A stretch of 64,000 bases of DNA. Origin: Spartinivicinus poritis (GTDB lineage Bacteria > Pseudomonadota > Gammaproteobacteria > Pseudomonadales > Zooshikellaceae). Below, in pieces: positions 9,918-19,794 of the stretch (the stretch's first letter is position 1; each line of letters starts with the position of its first letter). The stretch is from NCBI RefSeq assembly GCF_028858535.1, contig NZ_JAPMOU010000001.1:186001-250000 (forward strand). The letters are read 5' to 3'. Under the pieces are notes generated by a model. That model was given only the letters and a program-made list of their open reading frames with translations, had not been told where the DNA came from and made no database searches. Made by a program: the position numbers and the translations under genes.

Positions 9918-11060
9918 TTAAAATGGTCTAGTTTGTTCTGATGCTAGCTGCTTAATATTCAACAGCTTATCACGATAGCGTTCACTACGGCGGGTTTTAT
10001 CATTCACCTGTCCCGCCAGCTGCCCACAGGCTGCATCAATATCATCGCCCCGGGTACGTCTTACCGTGGTATTGTATCCCGCATCTAAAAGCAGTTGCTG
10101 AAATGCCCGGATAGCATTATTACTTGGCCTTTGATAATCAGATAAAGCAAATGGATTAAAAGGTATCAAGTTAATTTTACAAGGAATATCTCGTAGCAGC
10201 TTAATCAATTGTTTAGCATGTTCAGGTTGATCATTAATACCTTTAATTAAAGTATACTCAATTGTAATACGCCGCTTGTCGCTTAATCTTGACATATATT
10301 CAACACAAGTGGGTAGTAGTACTTCAAGGGGGTATTTCTTATTTAGAGGTACCAGCTCATTACGAAGTTCATTATTTGGTGCATGTAGCGAAAGCGCTAA
10401 AGAGACATCTGTTACATCGGCTAGTTTTTTCAATGCAGGTACAACACCAGATGTACTTAATGTGACTCGCCGTTTGGAAATACCATACCCCAAATCATCC
10501 ATCATCAGGTTCATTGCATCGACTACATTGTCAAAATTAAGTAGTGGCTCGCCCATTCCCATCATAACAACGTTGGTAACAGCTCTATCTTCTTTATGAG
10601 GCACACTGTTAAATGACTTGGCTGCAATCCATACTTGACCAATAATTTCTGCTGATGTTAGATCTGAGTTAAAGCCTTGTTTACCTGTCGAGCAAAAACT
10701 ACAGTCTAGGGCACAACCTGCTTGTGAGGAGACACATAAGGTGCCACGACCACGCTCAGGAATAAAAACAGCTTCAACACAGCTACCACTCGCAACTCTA
10801 ACAACCCACTTACGCGTTCCATCTTCAGAAAAGTGCTGGCTAACAACTTCAGGCCCTTTAATTTCAGCCAACCCTGCCAGTTTTTCACGGAGTGACTTAC
10901 CTAAGTTAGTCATGTCCTGAAAGTTATCCACGCCATAATGATGAATCCATTTCATGACTTGAGTTGCTCGAAATTTTTTCTCACCAATCGACTCAAAAAA
11001 AGCCTCTAATTTAGGCTTGGTTAAACCTAGCAGATTGGTTTTAGCAACAACACTGGTCAT
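9918..11060 (-). CDS. rlmN: 23S rRNA/tRNA adenine-C2 methyltransferase RlmN
   Basis: Radical-SAM enzyme that methylates C2 of A2503 in 23S rRNA and A37 of some tRNAs by a ping-pong mechanism. The [4Fe-4S] ligands are in [15 protein letters not shown] (Cys about 116, 120 and 123). Other conserved segments are [16 protein letters not shown] and the downstream [20 protein letters not shown], which holds the second catalytic Cys. I place the start at ATG 11060, with AGGTG upstream; an in-frame GTG three codons earlier is possible. Length is about 380, as in the family. It precedes pilF-rodZ-ispG, and the enzyme depends on the Fe-S supply encoded just upstream. Confidence 0.97.
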   Translation of the reverse strand: MTSVVAKTNLLGLTKPKLEAFFESIGEKKFRATQVMKWIHHYGVDNFQDMTNLGKSLREKLAGLAEIKGPEVVSQHFSEDGTRKWVVRVASGSCVEAVFIPERGRGTLCVSSQAGCALDCSFCSTGKQGFNSDLTSAEIIGQVWIAAKSFNSVPHKEDRAVTNVVMMGMGEPLLNFDNVVDAMNLMMDDLGYGISKRRVTLSTSGVVPALKKLADVTDVSLALSLHAPNNELRNELVPLNKKYPLEVLLPTCVEYMSRLSDKRRITIEYTLIKGINDQPEHAKQLIKLLRDIPCKINLIPFNPFALSDYQRPSNNAIRAFQQLLLDAGYNTTVRRTRGDDIDAACGQLAGQVNDKTRRSERYRDKLLNIKQLASEQTRPF

Positions 11061-11181
11061 CTTCTTCACCTTTCAACGCAGACAACATTAACTCACCCTG
11101 CTTTTAGAGCAGTGTTATATAAGTGCAGACAAAAAACAGGCCTCTCCTATTTTTTGCCTGCACAATAGCTTTACTCTGTTA

Positions 11182-11613
11182 TTAGCGAGTACGAGGGCAA
11201 ATTTCTTCATCAGCAAAGAAATAAGCAACCTCACGGGCCGCTGACTCAGCAGAATCAGAACCATGAACTGCATTTTCATCAATTGTTTCTGCAAAGTCAG
11301 CACGAATAGTGCCCGCAGCTGCCTCTTTAGGGTTAGTTGCTCCCATTAAGTCACGGTGAGCAATAACAGCATTTTCACCTTCTAAAACAGAAACAACGAC
11401 TGGGCCAGAAGTCATGAAAGCAACCAAATCTTTAAAGAAAGGGCGCTCCTTGTGCTCAGCATAAAAGCCTTCAGCTTTTTCTTGAGAAAGGTGCAACATT
11501 TTTGCAGCAACGACTTTCAAGCCAGCTTGTTCGAAACGGCTATAAATCTGGCCAATTACATTTTTAGCAACAGCATCTGGTTTGATAATTGATAAAGTGC
11601 GTTCAACAGCCAT
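11182..11613 (-). CDS. ndk: Nucleoside diphosphate kinase
   Basis: Transfers the gamma phosphate among nucleoside triphosphates through a phospho-histidine. The 143-residue chain starts [12 protein letters not shown] and contains the active-site signature NAVHGSDS (His about 117), [10 protein letters not shown] and a C-terminal [12 protein letters not shown], all hallmark segments. The start is supported by GGAG upstream of the ATG. It follows the isc operon, with a GC-rich hairpin at 11657-11681 between them. ndk-rlmN-pilF is the usual pseudomonad order. Confidence 0.98.
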   Translation of the reverse strand: MAVERTLSIIKPDAVAKNVIGQIYSRFEQAGLKVVAAKMLHLSQEKAEGFYAEHKERPFFKDLVAFMTSGPVVVSVLEGENAVIAHRDLMGATNPKEAAAGTIRADFAETIDENAVHGSDSAESAAREVAYFFADEEICPRTR

Positions 11614-11656
11614 TTGGTCACTTCTCCAAGTTGAAAAAAGTTATTTTGAATAAATT

Positions 11657-11681
11657 AAACCCGCGAATTATACGCGGGTTT
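11657..11681 (-). terminator. Hairpin between iscX and ndk (terminator, embedded -10)
   Basis: A 9-bp stem AAACCCGCG/CGCGGGTTT (11657-11665 with 11673-11681) is followed on the minus strand by AATTTATTC. It probably ends the isc transcript. Its loop reads TATAAT on the minus strand and could also be the ndk -10 element, but no good -35 is visible at 16-18 bp. Confidence 0.55.
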
Positions 11682-11711
11682 AGGGAAAATGCACCTGCTA
11701 GAAACAGTCTA

Positions 11712-11912
11712 TTAATCAGCTTCTTCAATCCAAGCCATTTGTATCGCTTCAAGGATCTTTTCACCACAATGGGAAGGGTCATCTTCAAACTCTTCTAAAG
11801 CCACCACCCAGTTGCGCAAGTCAACAAAGTTAACATAGCGAGGATCGACCTCTTCGTGACGCTCAGCCAGCTCAATGGCTATCTCTTGCACATCCGTCCA
11901 CTTTAAGCTCAT
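11712..11912 (-). CDS. iscX: Fe-S assembly accessory protein IscX
   Basis: Small acidic protein of 66 residues that binds IscS and modulates Fe-S assembly, possibly as an iron-binding regulator in competition with frataxin (CyaY). The sequence starts MSLKWTDVQEIAIELAERH, followed by the conserved DPRYVNFVDLRNWV and an acidic C terminus ending MAWIEEAD, which matches the family closely in length and pattern. It is the last gene of the iscRSUA-hscBA-fdx-iscX order, 14 bp after fdx. Confidence 0.97.
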   Translation of the reverse strand: MSLKWTDVQEIAIELAERHEEVDPRYVNFVDLRNWVVALEEFEDDPSHCGEKILEAIQMAWIEEAD

Positions 11913-11926
11913 ACCCCCCCCTATGT

Positions 11927-12265
11927 TTAATGGCGCTCAGAAACTTGATTAATGGTATATTTTGGAATTTCTACCACCAAGTCTTGCTCAGCAACCAAAG
12001 CCTGGCAACTTAATCGTGACTCAGGCTCTAACCCCCAGGCTTTATCTAACAGATCATCTTCGAGTTCATCAGCTTCCTCTAAGGAATCATACCCCTCACG
12101 GACAATGACATGACAAGTAGTACAAGCACAGGACTTTTCACATGCATGCTCAATCTCTATATCATTGCGCAATGCAACATCACAAATACTTTCTCCCGGT
12201 TCTGCTTCAACAACAGCGCCTTCCGGACAAATGGTTTCATGGGGCAGGAAAATCACTTGAGGCAT
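11927..12265 (-). CDS. fdx: ISC-type [2Fe-2S] ferredoxin
   Basis: Adrenodoxin-like ferredoxin that supplies electrons during Fe-S cluster assembly on IscU. The four ligands are in CEKSCACTTC (Cys about 42, 48 and 51) and in LSCQA (Cys about 87). The acidic surface (GYDSLEEADELEDDLLD) is typical of IscS/IscU-interacting ferredoxins. Length 112 is normal. It lies 10 bp after hscA and before iscX in the isc operon. Confidence 0.98.
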   Translation of the reverse strand: MPQVIFLPHETICPEGAVVEAEPGESICDVALRNDIEIEHACEKSCACTTCHVIVREGYDSLEEADELEDDLLDKAWGLEPESRLSCQALVAEQDLVVEIPKYTINQVSERH

Positions 12266-12275
12266 TATCGGTTAC

Positions 12276-14132
12276 CTAAATACTATCGACTGAGTGGCCT
12301 GTTAGGGCTTTTTTGATGGACTCATTCATCCGCTTAGCTGCAAATGACTCTGTAAGCTGACTGACTTTTTCTACTTGGCTCTTTAACACCAAGTGGTCCT
12401 TTTCTTCTGCTAGTTGCTGAGTTAAACGTTGAACTTCATCAATAATTGTTTGTAACTCGGCATTTGTTAGCAAATTCTCACCATCTTCAGCTATTGCAAC
12501 ACTCACGGCTTCTAGAAGCCGCTCTGCTTCCACTTGCTGCTCTCGTAGCGCTCTTGCTGCCATATCTTCTGCCGCATGACCAAATGAGTCCTGCAACATG
12601 TTGCTAATAGATTCGTCTGTTAAACCGTAGGAAGGCTTAACTTGAATACTGCTTTCAACACCACTGGTTAGCTCTTTTGCACTGACACTTAGCAAGCCAT
12701 CTGCATCAACCTGAAAGGTGACTCGTACCTTACCTGCACCAGAAGCCATTGGTGGAATACCACGCAAGACAAAGCGGGCAAGGGAGCGATTATCTTGTAC
12801 TAACTCCCGCTCACCTTGGTAAACATGAATCACCATGCCCGTTTGACCATCTTTGTAAGTGGTGAAGTCTTGAGCTTTAGCTACAGGAATCGTGGAGTTT
12901 CGATGGATTATTTTTTCCATCAAGCCACCCATGGTTTCGACTCCTAAAGAAAGAGGAATAACATCTAACAGCAACATGTCATCGCCCGACTTATTACCTA
13001 CCAATACATCGGCTTGAGTTGCTGCACCCAAGGCAACTACTTGGTCAGGATCAATGTCAATTAATGGTTCTTGGGCAAAAAAATCTTTTACCTGAGCACG
13101 TACAGCCAGCGTACGGGTAGAACCTCCTACCATGACAACTTCATTGATATCGGCTGGTTTTAAGCCTGCATCACGCAAGGTTCGGCGACAGGACTTTATG
13201 GTTTGTTGAATGAGAGGACTCAGTATTTCAGCCAATTGCTGCTGACTTAATACCCCCTGCCAATCATCAAATGTCACTGATACTTGTGGTTGCTTAGCTA
13301 ATTGTTCTTTTATCTCACAAGCTGTTGCAAGCAGTTGGCGCTGTTGGACTGCATTCAAGTCATTGGCATTGACTCCCATTTGCTGAAGAATCCAGTTAGC
13401 AACCGCATGATCAAAATCATCGCCACCTAATGCTGAGTTTCCACCTGTAGCGAGCACTTCAAATACACCGCGATTCAGTCGCAAAATTGAGATGTCAAAT
13501 GTGCCGCCACCTAGATCATAAACGGCAATAACACCGTCTTTGCCTTGATCTAACCCATAAGCAACTGCTGCTGCAGTAGGCTCATTCAACAGCCTCAATA
13601 CTTTAATGCCTGCTAAAGTTGCTGCATCCTTAGTTGCCTGCCGCTGAGCTTCATCAAAATAGGCTGGCACGGTAATCACCGCCCCAGCCAGCTCACCATC
13701 TAATGCCTGTTCAGCACGCTTTGCCAAACACTGCAAAATATCAGCTGAAACCTGAACTGGGCTTTTATCGCCTGCAGCGGTTTGAATCAGCGGCATCCCC
13801 TCATCACCTTTGAAGTGATAAGGCAGTAAATCACCCAGCGACTTCACATCACTGATACCTCTTCCCATTAGCCGCTTAACAGACTGAATAGTATTAAATG
13901 GATCGATCGTAGCGTGGGCTTTCGCCAACTGACCAATCAGCAATTGGTCCTGGCCATAATAAACCACTGAAGGTAGTACAACCTGCCCCTGCTGATCTGC
14001 CAGAGTTTCAGGATTGCCACTTTTTACTGTCGCCACTAATGAGTTAGTGGTCCCCAAATCTATCCCCACTGCCAACTTTCGTTGATGAGGTGCTGGGCTT
14101 TCACCGGGTTCTGATATTTGCAACAAAGCCAT
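12276..14132 (-). CDS. hscA: Fe-S assembly Hsp70 chaperone HscA
   Basis: Specialised Hsp70 that binds the LPPVK motif of IscU and drives cluster transfer with co-chaperone HscB. The ATPase domain shows [14 protein letters not shown] (phosphate 1, about residue 23), [29 protein letters not shown] and [14 protein letters not shown]. The substrate domain shows [20 protein letters not shown]. The 618-residue length is usual. A 134-bp gap separates it from hscB upstream, and a promoter-like sequence lies there (14212-14239). The IscU encoded at 15361 has the matching LPPVKIHC. Confidence 0.98.
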   Translation of the reverse strand: MALLQISEPGESPAPHQRKLAVGIDLGTTNSLVATVKSGNPETLADQQGQVVLPSVVYYGQDQLLIGQLAKAHATIDPFNTIQSVKRLMGRGISDVKSLGDLLPYHFKGDEGMPLIQTAAGDKSPVQVSADILQCLAKRAEQALDGELAGAVITVPAYFDEAQRQATKDAATLAGIKVLRLLNEPTAAAVAYGLDQGKDGVIAVYDLGGGTFDISILRLNRGVFEVLATGGNSALGGDDFDHAVANWILQQMGVNANDLNAVQQRQLLATACEIKEQLAKQPQVSVTFDDWQGVLSQQQLAEILSPLIQQTIKSCRRTLRDAGLKPADINEVVMVGGSTRTLAVRAQVKDFFAQEPLIDIDPDQVVALGAATQADVLVGNKSGDDMLLLDVIPLSLGVETMGGLMEKIIHRNSTIPVAKAQDFTTYKDGQTGMVIHVYQGERELVQDNRSLARFVLRGIPPMASGAGKVRVTFQVDADGLLSVSAKELTSGVESSIQVKPSYGLTDESISNMLQDSFGHAAEDMAARALREQQVEAERLLEAVSVAIAEDGENLLTNAELQTIIDEVQRLTQQLAEEKDHLVLKSQVEKVSQLTESFAAKRMNESIKKALTGHSVDSI

Positions 14133-14211
14133 GATAAATCTGTATGTCGTCTTAGCACTATTTCTTTAGTTTGCGAGTTTTGGGTAACTAGCCAACCACA
14201 CTACAAGTTGC

Positions 14212-14239
14212 TTGATAACTGTAAATCTAAGGAAGTCAA
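14212..14239 (-). promoter_or_regulatory. Possible internal promoter for hscA-fdx-iscX
   Basis: On the minus strand, TTGACT (14239-14234), a 16-bp spacer and TATCAA (14217-14212) lie in the unusually wide hscB-hscA gap. Match and position are the only support. Confidence 0.3.
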
Positions 14240-14266
14240 AAGCTCATCAACAACTTAATTAAGCAT

Positions 14267-14818
14267 TCAACCGTCAAGTTCTGCTTCCAGAAGCTCAGCT
14301 TCTACCAGTAGCTTATCAATAAACAGCATCTGTTTTACTATGGTTTCAGCTTGTTTAAGAGATTGTGGCAACTGTTCCTGCCAAGCTTTTACAAAGCGCT
14401 GCTGGAGCTGGGTGGATTTTGCCTCAACGGCTGCCATTAAGTCAGCTATTGCTTCATCGGGATTACTTGCACCTTTCACTTCTTCCAGCTGCTCCCGCCA
14501 TTCCATCTGCTCCATTAAAAAGCCTGGATCCATGACAGTGTTATTTTCAATATTTAGCTCAACACCTTCCAGCGACAATAGGTAGATCGCTCTTTGGGTG
14601 GCGCTTTTCAAGGTGTTATAAGCCTCATTGACATGGGCTGTATATTGTACAGCAAGTCGCTGCTCTCGATCTGAAGCTCCCGCAAAACGGTCTGGATGAG
14701 TCACTTTTTGGAGCTGTCGGTAGCGGCTGGCTAAATCGGTAAGATCAATATCAAACTGAACAGGAAGGTCAAATAGCTCAAAAAAGCTGGCAGTTAAATC
14801 TAAAGCGTTGATTGTCAT
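14267..14818 (-). CDS. hscB: Fe-S assembly J-domain co-chaperone HscB
   Basis: J-protein that delivers IscU to HscA and stimulates its ATPase. The N-terminal J domain includes ASRYRQLQKVTHPDRFAGAS with the essential HPD. The C-terminal three-helix bundle that binds IscU contains MDPGFLMEQMEWREQLEE, a family signature. The length of 183 is slightly longer than the usual 171-175 or so. It starts at the ATG 21 bp after iscA, in standard isc order. Confidence 0.97.
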   Translation of the reverse strand: MTINALDLTASFFELFDLPVQFDIDLTDLASRYRQLQKVTHPDRFAGASDREQRLAVQYTAHVNEAYNTLKSATQRAIYLLSLEGVELNIENNTVMDPGFLMEQMEWREQLEEVKGASNPDEAIADLMAAVEAKSTQLQQRFVKAWQEQLPQSLKQAETIVKQMLFIDKLLVEAELLEAELDG

Positions 14819-14839
14819 GGGCTACTTTCAAAAGTCAGA

Positions 14840-15163
14840 TTACACATTAAAGCTTTCGCCGCAGCCACACTCACTGGCGACATTTGGGTTATTAAACTTA
14901 AACCCTTCATTCAAGCCTTCTTTAACGAAGTCAAGTTCAGTGCCATCAATATACAATAGGCTTTTGGGGTCAACGACAACCTTCACCCCCCGACTTTCAA
15001 ATACCTGATCTTCTGCTGCCAGCTCATCAACAAACTCAAGAACATAGGCAAGCCCTGAACAGCCGGTAGTTTTTACACCAACCCGGATGCCAACACCTTT
15101 CGCACGACTGTTTAAATAACGGGCCACGTGTTTAGCTGCCGACTCCGTGAGGGTAATTGCCAT
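14840..15163 (-). CDS. iscA: Iron-sulfur assembly protein IscA
   Basis: A-type carrier that accepts and delivers Fe-S clusters. The three conserved cysteines are present: C35 in TTGCSGLAY and the pair in ECGCGESF near residues 99 and 101. The 107-residue length matches E. coli IscA exactly. It lies between iscU and hscB. The 197-bp gap from iscU is longer than others in the operon and holds a short AAAGCC/GGCTTT inverted repeat. Confidence 0.97.
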   Translation of the reverse strand: MAITLTESAAKHVARYLNSRAKGVGIRVGVKTTGCSGLAYVLEFVDELAAEDQVFESRGVKVVVDPKSLLYIDGTELDFVKEGLNEGFKFNNPNVASECGCGESFNV

Positions 15164-15360
15164 AATTTCAACACCTTTGTTTTGTCACTATGCTGCTAAC
15201 AATTAATAAAAAACCTACAATTGTTTTCGAGTCTTATGCTGTAGTTAAAAAGTATCAACAGCTAATTTTCACTTTTAGTCAAAACCAGCGCTTCCATAGA
15301 GATCCCCTCTTTCTAAAGCCCTGGCTTTTTTAATTAATTGCTATTGATCTGTACTTAACT

Positions 15361-15744
15361 TTAACTGCTACGCTTGTTGCGATAGTCCGTGACTGCAGCC
15401 TTGATCGCATCTTCTGCTAATACAGAGCAGTGAATTTTCACTGGTGGTAACTCTAACTCTTCAGCAATACTGGTGTTTTTAATTTGCTCTGCCTCATCAA
15501 TCGTTCTACCTTTCATCCACTCAGTCACAAGCGAGCTTGAGGCAATCGCTGAGCCACAACCATAGGTTTTAAACTTGGCGTCTTCAATGACACCTTCATC
15601 ATTTACCTTGATTTGCAAGCGCATCACATCACCGCATGCAGGAGCACCCACCATCCCCGTACCAACAGAAGGATCTTCTGCATCCAGTTTGCCCACATTG
15701 CGTGGGTTTTCATAATGATCTATCACTTTATCACTGTAAGCCAT
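15361..15744 (-). CDS. iscU: Fe-S cluster scaffold IscU
   Basis: Scaffold on which IscS-derived sulfur and iron form [2Fe-2S]/[4Fe-4S] clusters. The ligand cysteines are at C37 (GAPACGDVM), about C63 (KTYGCGSAIASS) and about C106 in LPPVKIHCS, which also contains the HscA-binding LPPVK. The 127-residue length is typical. It lies 33 bp after iscS. All key residues appear intact. Confidence 0.98.
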   Translation of the reverse strand: MAYSDKVIDHYENPRNVGKLDAEDPSVGTGMVGAPACGDVMRLQIKVNDEGVIEDAKFKTYGCGSAIASSSLVTEWMKGRTIDEAEQIKNTSIAEELELPPVKIHCSVLAEDAIKAAVTDYRNKRSS

Positions 15745-15777
15745 TTTGAACTCCTCACCCTTAATATCTGAATGCTA

Positions 15778-16986
15778 CTAGTGCGCAACCCACTCAACTT
15801 TTGAAATATCCACGCCGTCTTTATACATGTCCCACAACGGTGAAAGCTCTCTTAACTTAGACACGGCTTTTCGTACTTGCTGCGCGGCATAATCAACTTC
15901 TTCTTCAGTTGTAAAACGTCCAAGTGTGAAGCGAAGTGAGCTATGAGCCAGCTCATCGTTAACACCTAAAGCCCTTAACACATAAGAAGGCTCTAAACTG
16001 GCTGACGTACAGGCTGAACCTGAAGAAACAGCTAAGTCTTTAAGTGACATTATGAGAGATTCACCTTCAACAAAGTTGAAGCTAACATTCAAGTTCCCAG
16101 GCAAGCGCTGGGTATAGCTGCCATTAACATAGACCTCTTCCATATCTTTAAAGTGGTCCCAAAAGCGATTACGTAACGCTAGTAAACGTTCCTGCTCTGC
16201 AGCCAACTCTTCTTTTGCGATACGGAAGGCTTCGCCCATCCCAACAATTTGGTGAGTTGCCAGTGTACCTGAGCGCATTCCACGCTCATGACCACCACCA
16301 TGAATTTGAGCTTCTATTCTTACCCGTGGCTTACGTCGAACAAAAAGGGCTCCAATACCCTTAGGGCCATAAACTTTATGAGCAGAGAATGACATTAGAT
16401 CTACTTTCAAAGTGGCCAGATCAATATCGATTTTCCCTGCACTTTGGGCAGCATCGACATGAAAAATGATTTTTTTCTCACGAGTAATTTCACCAATTGC
16501 AGCAATATCAGTGATCACGCCAATTTCATTATTAGCATGCATTAAGGACACTAAAATAGTGTCTTCACGAATGGTATCTGCAACGACTTGCGGGGTAATA
16601 ATTCCTTCGGGATTAGGCTCTAGATAAGTAACTTCAAAGCCTTCGCGTTCCAATTGACGACAGGTATCAAGTACTGCTTTGTGCTCAATTTTAGAAGTGA
16701 TTATGTGCTTACCTTTTTTCTGATAAAAATGGGCAGCACCTTTAATAGCCAAATTATCAGACTCAGTAGCCCCAGAAGTCCAAACAATTTCACGCGGATC
16801 ACAGTTTACCAAGTCGGCCACCTGACGCCTGGCATTCTCAACCCCTTCCTCTGCTTTCCAACCAAAGGCATGAGACCTTGAGGCAGGATTGCCGAAATGT
16901 GTCGTTAGATATTCCGACATCTTTTCAGCCACTCTTGGGTCAACCGGAGTGGTAGAAGAATAGTCCAGGTATAACGGTAGTTTCAT
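15778..16986 (-). CDS. iscS: Cysteine desulfurase IscS
   Basis: PLP enzyme that converts cysteine to alanine and a persulfide, the sulfur source for Fe-S clusters and tRNA thio-modification. It shows the N-terminal [43 protein letters not shown], the PLP lysine in [12 protein letters not shown] and the catalytic cysteine loop [17 protein letters not shown]. The C-terminal [16 protein letters not shown] is the group I signature. Length is 402. It is second in the operon, 102 bp after iscR. Confidence 0.98.
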   Translation of the reverse strand: MKLPLYLDYSSTTPVDPRVAEKMSEYLTTHFGNPASRSHAFGWKAEEGVENARRQVADLVNCDPREIVWTSGATESDNLAIKGAAHFYQKKGKHIITSKIEHKAVLDTCRQLEREGFEVTYLEPNPEGIITPQVVADTIREDTILVSLMHANNEIGVITDIAAIGEITREKKIIFHVDAAQSAGKIDIDLATLKVDLMSFSAHKVYGPKGIGALFVRRKPRVRIEAQIHGGGHERGMRSGTLATHQIVGMGEAFRIAKEELAAEQERLLALRNRFWDHFKDMEEVYVNGSYTQRLPGNLNVSFNFVEGESLIMSLKDLAVSSGSACTSASLEPSYVLRALGVNDELAHSSLRFTLGRFTTEEEVDYAAQQVRKAVSKLRELSPLWDMYKDGVDISKVEWVAH

Positions 16987-17088
16987 TGATTACTATCTCC
17001 AGCGCTTACTACGCTCCAGGCTTAATCTCAACTCTATCAAGCAACTACAGTTGCTTTCATTTAGTAAACGGTTCTAACTAGCAGCGAG

Positions 17089-17589
17089 TCAGGTCAAGGT
17101 TGAGGCATCAATTCGCTCAACTAACTTTTGCTCACTTTGCTTTTGGTTGTTGACCCGCTCTTCTTGGCGAGTTGCAACATCACGTACTTCTCGCTGGGCC
17201 ACTAAATCAGCCAAGCTAATTCCACTTAAAAATGTATGTATCTGCTTACTTAAATCACACCACAAATGGTGGGTTAAACAGGTATCACCTTGCTGGCAGC
17301 CGGTTTTGCCATGACAGCGGGTCGCATCCACCGACTCATTAACTGCATCAATTACTTGTGCTACATGAATTTCTTGGGAGGAGCGACTCAACCGATAGCC
17401 ACCACCAGGGCCTCGAATACTGGTAACTAGCTCATTACGTCTCAACTTAGCAAACAGTTGCTCCAAGTAAGACAAAGAAATTCCTTGGCGTTCTGATATA
17501 TCTGCAAGCGCAACTGGCCCTTTATCAGCATGTAGGGCAAGGTCTAACATTGCTGTAACTGCATAACGGCCTTTGGTAGTTAAGCGCAT
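17089..17589 (-). CDS. iscR: Fe-S-sensing transcriptional regulator IscR
   Basis: Rrf2-family winged-helix regulator that represses the isc operon when it carries a [2Fe-2S] cluster. The N-terminal wHTH is [20 protein letters not shown] with [13 protein letters not shown]. The cluster ligands align with E. coli: C92, C98 and C104 in the [13 protein letters not shown] segment, and H107. The variable Gln/Glu-rich tail is normal. It is the first gene of the operon, and its own promoter (17735-17763) overlaps two sites resembling type-1 IscR boxes, so autoregulation is likely. Confidence 0.98.
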   Translation of the reverse strand: MRLTTKGRYAVTAMLDLALHADKGPVALADISERQGISLSYLEQLFAKLRRNELVTSIRGPGGGYRLSRSSQEIHVAQVIDAVNESVDATRCHGKTGCQQGDTCLTHHLWCDLSKQIHTFLSGISLADLVAQREVRDVATRQEERVNNQKQSEQKLVERIDASTLT

Positions 17590-17734
17590 GTCGATTACTC
17601 TGTGTGTCGATTGCTGTTATCGCTTACAATTTTAAGAAGCTATGGTATATAATCGCAGCTCTCTTCAGCTTTAAGAACTTTAAAATTTTTCTTCACTTAA
17701 ACTTCAAAAAGTTATTAGCAAACTCTAGTTAAAG

Positions 17735-17763
17735 ATTATGCTAAAACCAACCAAATTGATCAA
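17735..17763 (-). promoter_or_regulatory. isc operon promoter
   Basis: On the minus strand, -35 TTGATC (17763-17758), a 17-bp spacer and -10 CATAAT (17740-17735) lie about 145 bp before the iscR ATG. The -35 lies inside one of two IscR-like sites. The rest of the iscR-cysE gap (about 17800-17947) shows no further feature I can support. Confidence 0.65.
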
Positions 17764-17793
17764 GTATTTATCCCAGTATTTTAGTCAAGTATT
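17749..17793 (-). promoter_or_regulatory. iscR: Tandem IscR type-1-like binding sites
   Basis: Two copies of ATACTTGA(C/T) lie head to tail on the minus strand: AATACTTGACTAAAATACTG (about 17793-17774) and AAATACTTGATCAATTTGG (about 17771-17753). This resembles the known gammaproteobacterial type-1 IscR operator ATACTTGACT-N-ACTCGGGTAT, with both copies at and upstream of the -35. Assignment rests on motif resemblance and location. Confidence 0.6.
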
Positions 17794-17947
17794 TTTCAAG
17801 GACACCTTAGTCAACTCAATCAGCCACCAAACAACCAAAATCTTTGGGTATTCCAATTCATGAAGGGAAGTTGCAACTGCAGTAATCCAAAAGGCATTGG
17901 TTCAGATAAACCACTGAAAGATATCTGCAGCCTGATACCTTATTGGG

Positions 17948-18832
17948 CTAAGTAATATTATCTTTTTCTCTATCAGGTTCATTTACCTCTTGGGGAGGGT
18001 GGGACTGATGCACCCCTACAGCAGGCTCGGATGATTTTTCTTCAAGATCACTTGCAACAGAGCTTACAGCACCATTTTCTTTTACGGATGCAAAATCCTC
18101 ATCATTTAACTCAGGCAAGGCTTTATCACAGTAATTAATACCCAAGTCTTTCAACCCTTTGCACATAACATCAATTTTGGTATCCACTGCATGTAAGTGC
18201 CCTAACAAGCTTGTTACTGCTTTGGCTACAGGGTCAGGCATATTTTGCGTCACACCATAAGCGTCAAAGCCTATTTTTTCAGCCATTGCCTGATGACGAG
18301 GATCAACGCCATTAGTAGAGGACTTTTGAATGATACGACCGGGAATACCTACCACAGTAGCACCAGCAGGTACTGGCTTGGTCACTACCGCATTCGAGCC
18401 CACCTTGGCATTTTCTCCTACGATAAATGGACCCAGTACTTTTGCACCAGCACCAACCACAACTCCATTTTCTAAGGTGGGATGACGCTTTCCTTTATTC
18501 CAGCTGGTACCACCTAGGGTAACGCCTTGATAAAGCGTTACATCATCACCAATTTCAGTGGTTTCACCAATAACCACTCCCATGCCGTGATCAATAAAAA
18601 AACGTCGACCAATTTTGGCTCCCGGATGAATTTCAATACCAGTTAGCAAACGAGCAATAGATGAAATAAACCTAGCCAACCACTTAAGCCCTTTACTCCA
18701 AAGCTTGTGACTTAAGCGATGAAACAGTAAGGCATGTACTCCCGGATAGCTGGTTAATACCTCAAAGGTGTTACGTGCCGCAGGGTCACGATCAAAAACA
18801 CTGGCTATATCTTCTCGGAGACGCTCAAACAT
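17948..18832 (-). CDS. cysE: Serine O-acetyltransferase
   Basis: Acetylates serine from acetyl-CoA, the first step of cysteine synthesis, and so supplies the IscS substrate. The N-terminal helical part is [20 protein letters not shown]. The left-handed beta-helix is built of hexapeptide repeats including [40 protein letters not shown] and [20 protein letters not shown]. After the helix comes a C-terminal extension of roughly 100 residues, rich in Ser, Glu and Asp and probably disordered. The gene follows trmJ by 6 bp, and cysE beside iscR is common in gammaproteobacteria. Confidence 0.95.
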   Translation of the reverse strand: MFERLREDIASVFDRDPAARNTFEVLTSYPGVHALLFHRLSHKLWSKGLKWLARFISSIARLLTGIEIHPGAKIGRRFFIDHGMGVVIGETTEIGDDVTLYQGVTLGGTSWNKGKRHPTLENGVVVGAGAKVLGPFIVGENAKVGSNAVVTKPVPAGATVVGIPGRIIQKSSTNGVDPRHQAMAEKIGFDAYGVTQNMPDPVAKAVTSLLGHLHAVDTKIDVMCKGLKDLGINYCDKALPELNDEDFASVKENGAVSSVASDLEEKSSEPAVGVHQSHPPQEVNEPDREKDNIT

Positions 18833-18838
18833 GGCGAG

Positions 18839-19603
18839 TTAACCTGTGGATTTAGTATTACTAAGTTGTTTGATTATCCGTTGGGTATCAGACAGTACAC
18901 CACGTAGCATATTTACTTCTTTACTATCTAACATGGCTCGTTGAAATAAGCGACGAAACCTTGTCATCACCACACCCGGATTAGAGGGATCAAGAAATTC
19001 TATTTGAGTCAGCAGTTCCTCAAAGTGAGCTAAAAACCGTTCTACTTCTTTATGCGAGGCCTCAGGAAAAGTATGCTCATGACCAGCCGAGAGCGATGTT
19101 TTTTCGGGTTGCTGCTCCAGCTGGTTCATCCGTAGCTCATAGGCAATAACCTGAACTGCCGCACCGAGATTCAGAGAGCTATAGCCTTCACAAGCAGGAA
19201 TATTAACGTGGTAATTGCACAGGGCCAGCTCATCATTGGTTAAGCCACGATCTTCTCTGCCAAAAACAACAGCCACTTTTTTATTGCTACGACTGGTCTG
19301 CCCCGCTAACTCCGCACACTCTCTTGGGTTTATCAGTGGCCAGGGGATCTTACGCTCACGAGCACTGGTACCAATTACTAATTGACAATCAGCTACAGCC
19401 TCTTGAAGGGTATCCACAACACAAGCCTGATTTAGCAAATCCTCTGCTCCAGCAGAGCGACTAGTTGCATAAGGATGGGGAAACTGATCAGGCTCAACCA
19501 GCCGTAAGTCACTAAGTCCCATGGTTTTCATCGCCCTGGCAACTGCACCAATATTACCAGGATGAGAGGTGTTCACTAACACCACTCTAATATTATCCAA
19601 CAC
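18839..19603 (-). CDS. trmJ: tRNA (Cm32/Um32) methyltransferase TrmJ
   Basis: SPOUT-class enzyme that 2'-O-methylates position 32 of several tRNAs. MLDNIRVVLVNTSHPGNIGA aligns with the family N terminus, so the GTG start (19603-19601) is right. Other motifs are AVARAMKTMGL, the knot-forming VVFGREDRGLTNDEL and IPACEGYSSLNLGAAVQVIA. A C-terminal helical domain (LAHFEELLTQIEFLDPSNPG) is present. Length is 254. It is upstream of cysE and divergent from suhB, the standard pseudomonad layout. Confidence 0.96.
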   Translation of the reverse strand: MLDNIRVVLVNTSHPGNIGAVARAMKTMGLSDLRLVEPDQFPHPYATSRSAGAEDLLNQACVVDTLQEAVADCQLVIGTSARERKIPWPLINPRECAELAGQTSRSNKKVAVVFGREDRGLTNDELALCNYHVNIPACEGYSSLNLGAAVQVIAYELRMNQLEQQPEKTSLSAGHEHTFPEASHKEVERFLAHFEELLTQIEFLDPSNPGVVMTRFRRLFQRAMLDSKEVNMLRGVLSDTQRIIKQLSNTKSTG

Positions 19604-19794
19604 AAGCCGTACCCAACTGTCTTCAATAAATCAAATTGCGATTTTAACAGAGTTCGGATTCATAAGGTAACTGGCTGTAAGCACATACAGATAAATCGGC
19701 TATGTATAAATACCAACACACTAAAGTTAACAGCCATGATTTATTATTTGATATAATTAATTTTTGTTCTTTTACATGCCAAAGTGATTTTCCT

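Noticed and set aside
15315-15327. Small AAAGCC/GGCTTT repeat with T-run between iscU and iscA
   Set aside because: The T-run is on the plus strand, against the direction of the isc operon, and the loop is only about two bases.
19702-19794. Longer suhB from the upstream ATG
   Set aside because: The 31 extra residues are Cys/Phe-rich and unlike SuhB, and overlap the likely promoter; the ATG at 19795 gives the family N terminus.
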